Assembly: GCF_022201045.2 (NCBI RefSeq)
Contig: NC_068559.1
Location: 24,869,501-24,933,500 of the forward strand
Direction of reading: 5' to 3'
DNA length: 64,000 nucleotides
Source: Citrus sinensis
Lineage: Eukaryota > Streptophyta > Magnoliopsida > Sapindales > Rutaceae
Part shown: piece by piece, positions 23,576 to 34,400 of the stretch
Numbering within the stretch: the stretch's first letter is position 1
Layout: each line of letters opens with the position of its first letter
Notes under the pieces: model-generated
What the model saw: the letters and a program-made list of their open reading frames with translations, nothing else
Database searches by the model: none
Told to the model about the DNA's origin: nothing
Made by a program: the position numbers and the translations under genes

Positions 23576-24181
23576 GAGTTAGAGGGAGAGATATGTGTTG
23601 TAGATCTAGAGAAAGAGGAAGAAGAGAGTGATAGTGAGTACGGAGAGTTTAGATCGGGGACTTTGGGAGCTGTTGATGAAGAGAACACGAGCCGAGATTT
23701 GTTCTGTAGTTTGTTCTTGAGTGTGAACTGTAATTCATTTGAAAACGCATTAAAGACGTTTTCAACTTTACAACTAGAAAGCTGAATCCAAATTTTTTGT
23801 TTTATAATTTGTTTATGAGTTTAGCCCACCAAACATGTTTTTCAATTGTATTTATAAAACAAAAACGAAAATAGAGACTTGGAAATGGTATCAAACAGGC
23901 CCTAAAATTCATTGGAATATACAGTCTTCAATTATTCTTTTGTTTTTCCCCCCCGTTATGATAATCTCCCCGAGAAAGTTGATTTACTTTGTCGTTATAG
24001 CACAAAGTAAAGTATGGAGAGAGCGGAAATGGGTAAAGTGCACTGGTATTGTCGTCATATGTCGGATGAGCGAGATCCACGTGTCAAACGATAAGTTAAG
24101 GAAGCAAGTTAAAGAAGTTGGATGCGGCCCCGCGGAATCCAAGAGCCAAAAGATGCTAACCGCGCGGCCCTACTCCCGCGC

Positions 24182-24188
24182 TATAAAT
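24182..24188 (+). promoter_or_regulatory. Distal TATA box of the BAG gene
   Basis: TATAAAT in the context CCCGCGCTATAAATTAAGG. A start near 24215 would include the uORF at 24232. Confidence 0.45.
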
Positions 24189-24231
24189 TAAGGAAGAAGA
24201 ATCTCCAGTAATCTAGAACCTAAAACGTAAC

Positions 24232-24318
24232 ATGTATCCCTCAAATATCTTTCCTATCGGGTCTGGCCCTGAAACTTCTCGAACTTTCAAGCAGAGGAAA
24301 ATCAATTTCTATATATGA
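24232..24318 (+). promoter_or_regulatory. Upstream ORF of 28 codons before the BAG gene
   Basis: ATG at 24232, stop TGA at 24316-24318, 88 bases before the BAG start. It is translated only if transcription starts at the distal TATA. The heat-shock element lies inside it, and the proximal TATA overlaps its stop. Confidence 0.5.
24271..24288 (+). promoter_or_regulatory. Perfect four-unit heat-shock element
   Basis: GAAACTTCTCGAACTTTC: alternating GAA and TTC units, each separated by two bases, which is the binding site of heat-shock factor trimers. It lies 21 bases before a TATATAT (24310-24316) and 118 bases before the BAG ATG, a classic heat-shock promoter arrangement. Confidence 0.75.
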
Positions 24319-24406
24319 TCCCACAAACCCCTAACATTTTCTATTGTAAACGCAATTACAGAAACCTTAAAAAACAGTTTCAGAAAGAATATTTTCCGAC
24401 GATACG

Positions 24407-25552
24407 ATGGATAATCTGCTCCACGGGAGAAGTTACCGGAGCATACCGTCTCGCGGTCGGCCGCGCTCTTCCTACGCGCCGAGCGTGAGAGAGATTCCGG
24501 TCCAGTACGTCGGCTCGGAGGAGAAGCAGTCGAGGGAACCCAATTCGGCGGTGAAGATCCAGAAGGTTTTCAGAGCATTCCTGGTGAGGAAAAGCGTGAA
24601 GAAGATCAAGGAGATAAGAGGCGAAGTGGAGGAGATCGAGAAGCGGATCTCGACGGGGGATAATATTGATTTGATTGCGAGGGATTCACAAGAGAGATTG
24701 AAATTGAATGAGATGTTGATGAGTTTGCTTTTCAGGTTGGATTCTGTTAGAGGCGTTGATTCTGGAGTTAGGGATTGCAGAAAGGCGGTTATTAAGAAGG
24801 CGATTGCGTTGCAAGAATTTCTGGATGCCGCCTTTTCTTCCAATAATAGCAGGAACGATCAGAACGGTGAGGATGAAAATGTCGTGGAAGCTGTTGACGA
24901 GCAGAATCAGTCGGCGCAGGTGGAGTGCACGGAGGAGAATGGTGAAAGAACTGACGCATTTGATGAAAAAGAGACCGTTGAAAATCAAAATGAGGTCGGA
25001 GACGAAGAGACTGTCGAAAATCAAGACGACGACGGAGAAGCTCGGGAGGTTGTTGAGGAGTGCGACGATGTGATGCCATCGGTGAGTAATGGTCCGGCAC
25101 CGGAAGAGAATGTAGGAACAAGTCAAAGTGAGAGTGAAGCCGATTCCTCGGCAAATCCCGAAGAGGATGAGAATTCATCACCGAAACAAGAAAACAATGC
25201 AGCTGGAGCTGGAGAGGTCGAAGAGAATGTGAAAGAGAGCGGGGGCGAAGGAGAGGTCGAAGAGAATGTGCAACAGAGTGGGGGCGAAGGAGCAAGAGAC
25301 GAGAACTCGAAGAACAAAGAGCTGTTGGAGAGGATGATGGAGGATCATGGGAGAATGATGGAAATGATGGCGCAATTATTTGAGAGGAATGAAATGCAGA
25401 CGAGGTTGTTGAGTGCTCTGTCTCATAGGGTTGAGCAGCTGGAGAAGGCTTTCATGCGTGAGAGGTTGAGGAGGAAGAAAAAGAAGAACGCTGCTGGCGC
25501 TGCTGATGGTTGTGAAACGTCGCGGGATAACAAGAAATGCGGAAAGAGATAG
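24407..25552 (+). CDS. IQ-motif BAG family co-chaperone regulator, 381 aa
   Basis: Single exon. An IQ calmodulin-binding motif (KIQKVFRAFLVRKSVKK) lies at about residues 50-66 and runs straight into a BAG domain (about 68-143, ending ALQEFLDAAF). This arrangement is known from plant BAG5-BAG8, which bind Hsp70 through the BAG domain and calmodulin through the IQ. A long acidic Glu/Asn-rich linker follows, with a duplicated EVEENV...SGGEG unit (about 268-296). A Met-rich coiled coil (about 305-355) and a Lys/Arg cluster RRKKKK near the end could be a nuclear signal. There is no clear transit peptide, though the basic Ser/Arg-rich first 25 residues leave organelle import open. Member identity (BAG5/6/8-like) is not certain. 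The upstream heat-shock element fits a stress co-chaperone. Confidence 0.85.
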   Translation: MDNLLHGRSYRSIPSRGRPRSSYAPSVREIPVQYVGSEEKQSREPNSAVKIQKVFRAFLVRKSVKKIKEIRGEVEEIEKRISTGDNIDLIARDSQERLKLNEMLMSLLFRLDSVRGVDSGVRDCRKAVIKKAIALQEFLDAAFSSNNSRNDQNGEDENVVEAVDEQNQSAQVECTEENGERTDAFDEKETVENQNEVGDEETVENQDDDGEAREVVEECDDVMPSVSNGPAPEENVGTSQSESEADSSANPEEDENSSPKQENNAAGAGEVEENVKESGGEGEVEENVQQSGGEGARDENSKNKELLERMMEDHGRMMEMMAQLFERNEMQTRLLSALSHRVEQLEKAFMRERLRRKKKKNAAGAADGCETSRDNKKCGKR

Positions 25553-28330
25553 TGATTTGAGATTTGTCTCTCAAATGTCTTTTGTTTAACACGTTTTTAT
25601 GTTTGTAATTTCAATTCAAACTTGCTGTTGGTGGTAATGGTGATTTGAGAGATTGTGTGTGTTAATTGGCAATGCCCGTGTGTTAATCTTAGTTATTAAT
25701 CATTACAGTCATTCAATCACTCAGCATCCTCTAAAACTCTCCCTAATGAGCAATAGTGTCATTTTGAGCGCTTCACATCAGTAGGGGATGAGAATATGGG
25801 TCACGATTTGTTTATTTGATTGGATGTGAATTAAATGGGTTTGAATTAGAAAAAAATAATGTGTTTAATAAATGAGTGAATTCGATTTAATTTGTTAATT
25901 AAATAAATTAAATTCGGGTTTGAAGATATTAATTCGTTTATTTATTTATGATTCGTTTAATGAATAGGTTATAAACGAATTGAATACATGTCAATTTGTT
26001 TAATATTCATTTAATTAACTTATTATTTTTTGTCCTTAAATTTATTTGAATTTTTTTTTAAATTTGAATGTTAATATTGTAATTTAGATGACTATATATT
26101 TAATTCGAGAATATGATTTTGGTTATTTGTATTTTATTGTAGGATGTTAAATTTGTGACTTTTTTTATATTTAATTTTGTTTAATTTTGTTTATTAATTA
26201 TATTTTTTAAAATGAATTGTAAACGAATTTTGATTTGATTCGATTTGTTATGAATTCGTAATATGATAAATGAATAATAAACGAATTTAGATTCGATTCA
26301 TTTATTAATTTTACTAAGCGAATTAAACGAATCAAATTAAATATTCGTTTAATAAATAAATTGAATTCGAATCTTGAAATTTCAATTCGTTTAATAAATG
26401 AATCGAATTCGAATCCGTATAGTTTTGACCCAATTTATTTACGATTCAATACGAATTTAATTCATTTATTCGTTTTGCCACCCCAGACACACGTGAAGAA
26501 ACCTCTAGAAGGAAGGGGTGTAGATGTATGTGGTTTGGTTATTAGTGAGGTTCGTAACTTCCTTCGTGAAATTCTTGACTCACTGAGCACACCCCAATTA
26601 TATCAGCATAAACTGGGTGTGTTCAAGAATGTAGGGTGGAAGATGCAGCAGTAGAAACGAGACATAACTGGAGCGAGTAAACATGGGCCGGCTGATCTGC
26701 GGCCTGTTGTCTACTGTGGACGTTGTATGGGACATTTTTTTCTCCCCCCTCATTTTTCCATTTTTTTTTTCTGATGAATTGGGATATTTTGGAGTCATGG
26801 TTATGGCTCGACTCTTAAGATCGCGCGAGTCATACCAGCCACAAGTGATAAATTCAAGGGCCTTCATCTGTATTCTAAATGTATTTATCTTTTACATAAC
26901 ATGAATCATCCAAATGAGAAAACTATTAAAAATTTATTTGTGAATTCATTTAAATTATCTAAAGTTGTCTTATCTGATTTTTTAAAAAACTTTATCTGAT
27001 TTAAAAGTAAATTTTTAATGAATTAAAAACACTAATTTTCTATTTATACAATGAGTTTCGGTTAATGCAATATAAAGCATTTAGTAGGGGAGTTATTTGT
27101 CTACAACATAGCTTTTTAAATGCGAGCTTATTAAGCATTCTTATAAATTACACGATTGCAAGCATGTGATCATGTTTATTATATAATACCTCTATTTTAT
27201 TTTGAATAAATTATGTGATTATTTCATTGAGATAATCATTAGATATCCATATTTTAGTTTTAACTTCACTCAATGGGCTTATAACCCATTGGTAACATAT
27301 GCCCTATTGGAGTTCTAGCACACACACTTCTCCCCTCCCAATTGGGCGGACTACGTTTTTTCTCCAATAATTCATGAATGTAGAAATCTAGATTATATTA
27401 TGATTAAAAAATTATTGCAATTTTATTATCGCACGTAGATTATATTAATTATGTATTAGACGATTAATGTTCCACCTTTAGAGAATATGAGAAATACAAG
27501 ATGTGTTTTTTTTTTTAATTATTATTGTCGAGTTGGTGTTGGTCAATTAAATTATTATATTGTAGATGTTAGTTGACTCAGTTATTAAAATATAATGAAA
27601 AAAAATCTATTAAATAAGAGGCTTGAGATTTGAACTTACATTGTATAATTTTTGGGTCTTCATTTTATCCGTACCATGTTTTTTTTTTAAAAAATTCCTA
27701 ATAATTTTAGGGAGGGGAAAAAAATAAAAAAGAACTCTTCTACAAGGATATTTGAAACTATTTGGAAAGAAAATTTGAAAGTTATTTTATGTAAAAAAAA
27801 TTATTTATTTATTTATTTTAAATAGTTTCCCCCTCACGCTTACCTTTCCATTAAAAATATATTCAAGTGCAATTATTAGAACTTAGAAGTTTTATGTATA
27901 AAACTATTTCAAAATACACTTCATAATTCATATGGATAAGCGTACATGTAAATATTTAAATCAAATTCAAACCCAAAACAAACAAGTGCAATTATTTAAA
28001 AAGCAATGCAAGCAAGCTGCAATTATGATAAAATAAAGAGCTTGATTAGAAGTAGATTTGTTTAGCTGTTCTGACCACCCAAAAAAATAAACCCTCTTTA
28101 CCCTTTCTCTTCCTCACATCAAACATATCAATCATATCACAAGCAAAGCGAGCCCCTTTATCCCTCTCTTGTCTGTCTCTCTCCCAAACACGTACGTTTC
28201 GAAACGCCGAAGATCGCCGAAACTCCCAAACGATTTTAAAGAAAAGAAAAAAAAAAAGAAGAAAAAAACTCCGTATCAAATCACGTCTCTTTTTCTTATT
28301 ATCGCCGTTCTGGCTTTTGTTGTTCGCTAG
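25553..28330. other. Intergenic between BAG and GYF genes
   Basis: BAG 3' region, then an AT-rich repeat block (25784-26484), an unremarkable AT-rich spacer, and the GYF-gene leader from about 28200 on. Small ORFs here look random. Confidence 0.5.
25784..26484. repeat. AT-rich block of ATTCG/CGAAT motifs, probable degenerate transposon
   Basis: Starts GGGGATGAGAA and ends TTTTGCCACCCC, imperfectly inverted ends. The interior is saturated with short palindromic strings such as CGAATTCG, ATTCGTTTAATAAATGA and their complements. No clear target duplication or coding. Similar 'GGGGTG...CACCCC' AT-rich repeats are common in plant genomes; the class is uncertain. Confidence 0.4.
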
Positions 28331-28395
28331 CTCGCTCGCTCGCTCGCTCGCCGTTAAACAGCTCTCGTGTATTTGTTGTTGTTGTTGTTGTTACT
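28331..28395. repeat. (CTCG)5 and (TTG)n microsatellites in the GYF-gene leader
   Basis: CTCG repeat at 28331-28350 and TTG repeat at about 28374-28392, in the presumed 5' untranslated region 80-150 bases before the ATG. Length changes could affect translation. Confidence 0.8.
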
Positions 28396-28476
28396 GTTAC
28401 TGTAATTACTGTGCCCTCTTTCGATCTTATCTGCCTATCTAATCTCTCTCTAACTCCGTTAGTTCTCCACCGGCCG

Positions 28477-31400
28477 ATGGCTGAAGGCAAGTTCGATCTA
28501 CCTGACGATCTCCTCCCATCTAAACCGTCCGATCATCCGTGGACGCCCAAAGGTATTAATTTAAATTTATTTGATTCCATTGAATCAGAGTCAATGCGAG
28601 GGTTTCGTTTATTGATCTGAACTCGCCCAGCATTTCCAGTTGGCCAATTAGGGTTTTTATTTTGACATGGCTGATCCATTTTTGAGGAGATTTTAGTCAA
28701 TTGATTTTTCTTTTTGTTTTTTTTTTTGTTTTTTATGTAGAATGTTAGCTCCTAGTGCTTAGTTTAATTGGTGAATGTTATTGCAGGGGATGCTTCGGGG
28801 AGAAATGAGGATAAGGTTCATCTGGGGTCACTTGACGTGACAAAAGGTGGAAAAATGATTTCTTACCTGTTTAAATACTTTCTATTTTTGTGCCTGGGGT
28901 GCCGTTTAAGTTATACTGTTGATTCGTTAATGGTTGCAGATCAATTAGTATCTGAGAGCAGCATACCGTTATCTCCCCAGTGGCTTTATGCCAAACCAAG
29001 TGAGAGTAAGGTGGTAAATTCTAACTATTTGTTGGAATTCCGTTGTGGATTTCCATGCCATCACTTTGCATTCGCTGCTATATCAATCCCATCTCGTAGG
29101 GCTGGCATATTGGTGCTATAAAATCTAATGAACCTGGATGAAACATATTAATATTAAAGTCCGTTTATGTTTCTGAAGTCAGTTGTTCAACTATCATTTT
29201 CTTTGTAATCGCATCGAATGAACTCATTCAATCATATCATGTGGATTTCACTTGTTTAGCTGTTGGGGAAATGTGCATGTGCTCTGTTGCCACAAGGGTT
29301 TGTAGGCTGGAAAATTGCATGAATAGGTGTTAGGTCGTCTGGTCATTCACATGCTTGAGATATTGTATCTTATTATCTTGTGGATCGTGATACTCGTTTT
29401 TTGTATTCTGGACTTGCTCGCTAATTTATGTGTTAGCTAGGATCTCCCAGCACCTAAATTAATCAGATTATGGTTGCATGTCACTTTTGAAAGTGCTTCA
29501 AGGCTGCTAAAAAATAAATTTCTTTTTACGTCCCTCATTTGTGGGCAATGTAGAGGCTTCAATATGTCAGTATGCCTAGTGATATTCCTTACAATAGGAT
29601 CCCTTTTTTAGCCTGAGTATCTCAGATATTTTCATGCGCTTTCTTTTTGGTGTTAGATCCTCTGGTAACTGGAAGTTGGATTGTTAGAATAGCCACTGAG
29701 GGAGAGCTTTGGTCCTCTCTATTTTATTTTTCTTTTTGTTTTTGGAAGTTGGGTGAGGGTGTAAGACCACAAAATGTAGGTGAAATATCTTAAACTTACA
29801 AGAGATTTGTAAGGCTTGTCTAGGGGAAATTTCAAGGAGTAAGCCTCTTTATCTTTTTCCCCTCCATGTTTTATTTCACTGATTAGTTGATACAGACTAA
29901 CTTGGATTATGCTGGAAAGTTACTTTTCTGAGTTAGGATTAGTAATAGGCCATTCTAGGTAATTACTGCATGTTTAGAATTGAATGCCACTTATTCTCTC
30001 TATTATTTCCTAATCAGATTTTTCTCCCTTGAGAACTGTGGAATATGAAGACATGGGAAAACCTGTTTTCTAAACTTTTCATGGTATTGGTAAATGATTA
30101 TAGCCAAATACCGGTCAGGAATGCTTGATGCCTTCTCTTTGTCAAACTTTATCTGTCTTTGATCTGGTAATGTTTAATGGGCTGTTAGGCTAAGACACCA
30201 TGTTTTTTGTTTCTTAAAATTCTCTTGTCTCATTTTCTGCGGTTAGAATTACTTGATGGCACGGGACACTGATGGTAGAGGCTATCATATGCCACTGAGC
30301 TGCAAACCCTTTCTTCTCAAGCTTTTCCTATTTAGTGCTCTGTCTTTTATCTTTTTTTGGTGTGTGTGAGTACCCTTAGATTTATTTTTATACTCAATCT
30401 CGGTTCACAAGAAGAAATATAAGAATAGTGTTCCATTTGGCAGACCCATGCTCACCCTAGTTCGAGTAAGAATGGGGGGCAAGGGTTGGTATTTGGTGAG
30501 GTTTATCATCCCCATCCAAACCCTTAATGAAAGTGTGCTGTGTTATTAAGTATTTTGTTTGCTCAGCATTAGCTTGAAACACTAATTCTAGAGTGAACTA
30601 GGCTAGGAAATGGTACTGAAATCTGTTTGGAAGTTTGTAGCTCCATAAATATAGGTTTGAATACTTTGTATCTCAGTTGCTGTTAGGAGGCGCTACTTTT
30701 TGATGGAGCTGTTTTCTAAATGTTCTTACATGTATGGTAGGATGTGCGTGGTCCCACTTCTGTTTCTCTTGGAAGCTCCAGTGATCCCAACCAGAAGGAG
30801 AGTTGGCGTGTCGAAGGTTCTGAGGAAAAAAAAGATTGGAGGAGGAGTGCTGCTGATGGTGAAATTAGCCGCCGCTGGCGCGAAGAGGAAAGAGAAACTG
30901 GCTTGCTTGGTGGTAGACGAGATCGCAGGAAAACAGATCGTCGTGTTGACAATGTTCTAGCAAGAGACTCAATTGACAGCAGAACTTTACCTTCTTCTGA
31001 TCGGTGGCATGATAACCCACGCCGTGATAGCAAGTGGTCTTCTAGGTGGGGTCCTGAAGACAAAGAGAAGGAATCCCGAAATGAGAAGAGGATAGATGTC
31101 GAGAAGGACAAGGACGATGCTCACACTGACAGTCAGTCTTTTGTAAGTAGCAACCGGTCAGCTTCTGAGCGTGATCCAGATACTCGTGATAAATGGAGAC
31201 CACGCCACAGAATGGAGGTTCATTCTGGTGGTTCGACTTCCTACCGTGCTGCGCCTGGATTTGGAATTGAGAGAGGGCGGGTAGAGAGTTCAAATTTGGG
31301 ATTTACCATGGGACGAGGAAGGTCCAATGTTATTGGGAGGGGGACATCTGCAGGTCCCATTGGTGCTTTGCAAAGTGAAAGCATCCCTGGGAAACCTACC

Positions 31401-34400
31401 CTCTCAGCTGATACTTTTTGCTATCCAAGGGCAAAGCTTCTTGACATCTATCGTAGGCAGAAAAATGATCCCTCTTTTACTACTATGCCTGATGGGATGG
31501 AGGAGTTGTCCCCTTTAACCCATGCACATGTTATTAAACCAATGGCTTTTGTTACTCCTGATCCTGAAGAGGAGGTAAAACCTGAGCATCACTTGTCTAA
31601 AATGCCCTTTGTTGATTGGCAAAGATATTTTTTTCTTTTGCCCTTTAATTGATTATGTCATTTTCTGCCTGAAATTGGGTTCATTGGATGCAAACAGGTT
31701 GTCCTTAGTGATGTATGGCAGGGAAAGATTACCAGTAGCGGGGTGGTATACAATTCATTTAGACAGGGAAGATCAACTGATTATGTCTCAGGTATTGAAA
31801 TATTCTCAGTAATTATTCCCTGATTTTTGTGTTCTTTTGCTATCCAATTCCCTCAGTCTGCCAATGTATGCATTGTGTAGGTTCTGAAGGCTTGGAATCC
31901 ACTGAGATAAAACAGAAGGTTCTCCCCGATGAAATTGTAGACACCTTCCAAGAAGCTGGAAACTTTGATGCATGTCAGGGTGAGTAATAATAAATCATTT
32001 TGTATGGTGTTCGAACATAGAGTTACCACTATCAAATTGGGTATACAGTTGCTTGCACCTGTTTTATGTCTGAAAGAAATTGAATGTTCTTCTTTTTTCT
32101 CAGGAACAGAGCCTATTCATGAAGAACATAAAATTACAACAAAGAACCTTGGATTGGACTCGAATGGAAAAGCCTTAACTCTTGCAAAAAGCAATGGTGT
32201 CAGAACTGCCAAAGATTTTGATGCTTCTAGTCATAATATTGGGGAGGATTGGCAAATGCTGGATTCTGCTTTTAATAAATATCATCAGTTTGAAAACACT
32301 GATTCTGCTGCTTCATTTGACATCAGGCCCAAGCTTCATGATGAATCAAGCTCTCTGTTGGTTACAGCCTCTTCTGAGCAAAAACAAGGTACTGATGCAC
32401 CGCAGTTGGGGAGCAATGTAACTATGAAAGAATTAGAAAGGGCTACCCCACCTGAACAACTAGTTCTGTACTACATCGATCCTCAAGGGGCAACTCAGGG
32501 ACCATTTCTTGGTGCTGATATCATTTCATGGTTTGAGCAAGGCTTTTTTGGGATTGACTTGCCAGTCCGCCTGGCAGATGCTCCTGAAGGAACTCCATTC
32601 CAAGATTTGGTTGAGGTGATGCCACATCTTAAAGCTAAGGACATGAATGTCAGTACTAGTGATCCAAATTCTGAGCTGGAGTTTGGTGCTTTTGGAGGAA
32701 GTATGGAGGCTAGTTTACCTACTGCTTCAGCTGTTAATAATGGCATGTCCCAGCCATTTTCCGAATTTAATGGCATCTCAGCTCAGAATATTCAGACAAG
32801 GTTGTCAGAGCCTGAAGCTCCTTTGCAGCTGCCTCGTTCTGAGGGGCAAAGCATTCAAGATCTTTTAGCGCAAGATGAAGGTTGATATTTTAATTAACAG
32901 TTTTGAGTTGTTCTTTTTCCCAGATTTTATACTAATTTTTTATTGTGCTTGTGTAGAAATTTTGTTTCCTGGAAGACCTGGAAATGCTGGCTATCCCATT
33001 GTAAAATCTTCCGGGAGCTTTCACGAGCCTGTTGTCCAGCCCTCTCAACCAATGGATTTGACAGAATCTGGCATGCAAAATCAGAACGATAATAGGATGC
33101 ACCCTATCGGCTTGTTGTGGTCTGAGCTTGAAGCAACTCAAACAAGGCCTACCAGTGTGCCTTCCAGCGCTGGAAGAGCTACCCCGTTCAGTGCTATGGC
33201 TGATCCAGCACTTGCTGCTGACACATGGTCAGATATTTACAGGAAAAATACACTTGCTGACCCTAATGTGTATCAAGATCCCATGGCTGCTCACCATATG
33301 CGACATGTGGAACAGGAATCCAACAATTTCGATCTAGCAGAGCAGCTTTTGTCAAAACAATTGCAGCAACAGCAGCTCCAACAGCGGAATATGTTTTCTT
33401 CTCATGCACATTTGAATGAATCAGTTCTAGAACAAGTGCCAAATCAGAATGTGATTCATCAACAACAGTTGGCAAACCATCCAGCAGCAGATTTGGAACA
33501 TCTTCTGACACTTCATCTGCAACAGCAACAGCAGCAGCAGCAGCAGCAGCAACTTCAGCTTCAGCATCATCAAATGCAGCAGCAGCAGCAGTTGCATCAA
33601 CAAAAGCTTTTGTTGGAGCGACAGCAATCTCAAGCTCGACAGGTACTTCTCGAGCAGTTGCTGCATAATCAAATGCCTGATCCTGGCCTTGGACAGTCGC
33701 ATATTGATCCTATCAGGGCAAATAATGCTCTTGATCAGGCTTTACTAGAGCAGCACCTTCTACATGAGCTGCAACAACGGTCTCATCATCCTCAAAAACA
33801 TTTTGTTCCATCTTTGGATCAGCTCATTCAAATGAAGTTCGGTCAGGCAATACAACAAGAGCATCATAGAGATTTAATGGAACTAATGTCACGTTCACCA
33901 CATGGACAAATGCAAGCTTTGGAGCATCAGATTCTCCTTCAGGAGCAGATGCGGGCAAGACAATTATCAATGGGATTAAGACAGCGAGCCAATGTGCCGG
34001 CAGATAGACATATTGATCCTCTTTGGCAGGTTGATGAATCTGATCAGTTGCTTCGTACTCATTCTGGTGCTCACTCCTCAGGATTTAGCCCACTAGATGT
34101 TTACCAGCAGCAACAGAGGCCGCCTCACGAGGAGCAGCTGGTTAACCTTGAACGAAATCTTTCGTTGCAAGAGCAACTCAGACAAGGGATTTTTGAGCCC
34201 GGTTCACTGCCATTTGAGCGGTCCATATCTTTGCCTGCTGGCGCGCCGAGGATGAATCTGGATACTGCTAATGCTATGTCGCATCCTCATGGTCTGGATT
34301 TACAGGTGTTGAACCCCCATATGCAACCTGCTGGGCAAGTGGGTTCTTTTAATTCTGGCATCCATCCCCACAATCATCATCACCCTTTAGTTCCCAACCA

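Larger units (their letters stand above)
12110..23902 (-). mobile_element. PIF/Harbinger derivative, split by a nested Copia element
   Basis: The left end starts GGGCCTGTTTG at 12110 and the right end is its reverse complement at 23892-23902. The target duplication TAA lies at 12107-12109 and 23903-23905. Without the nested retrotransposon it is about 1.7 kb. Subterminal repeats of ATATGCGT(T/C)TGGTA occur three times near the left end (about 12203-12313), a usual place for transposase-binding sites. It keeps only the C-terminal part of a transposase (12598-12924, minus), and most of the interior is CAG-rich filler. It is therefore a non-autonomous, internally deleted copy. Confidence 0.75.

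Noticed and set aside
23382-23582. Gln/Ser-rich ORF at the right Harbinger arm
   Set aside because: Translation of CAG filler running in from the LTR end; no domain.
24792-25295. 167-codon ORF antisense to the BAG gene
   Set aside because: Low-complexity His/Leu/Arg product mirroring the acidic repeats on the coding strand.
33427-33702. Leu-rich ORF antisense to the GYF gene
   Set aside because: Antisense of the poly-Gln CAG run.
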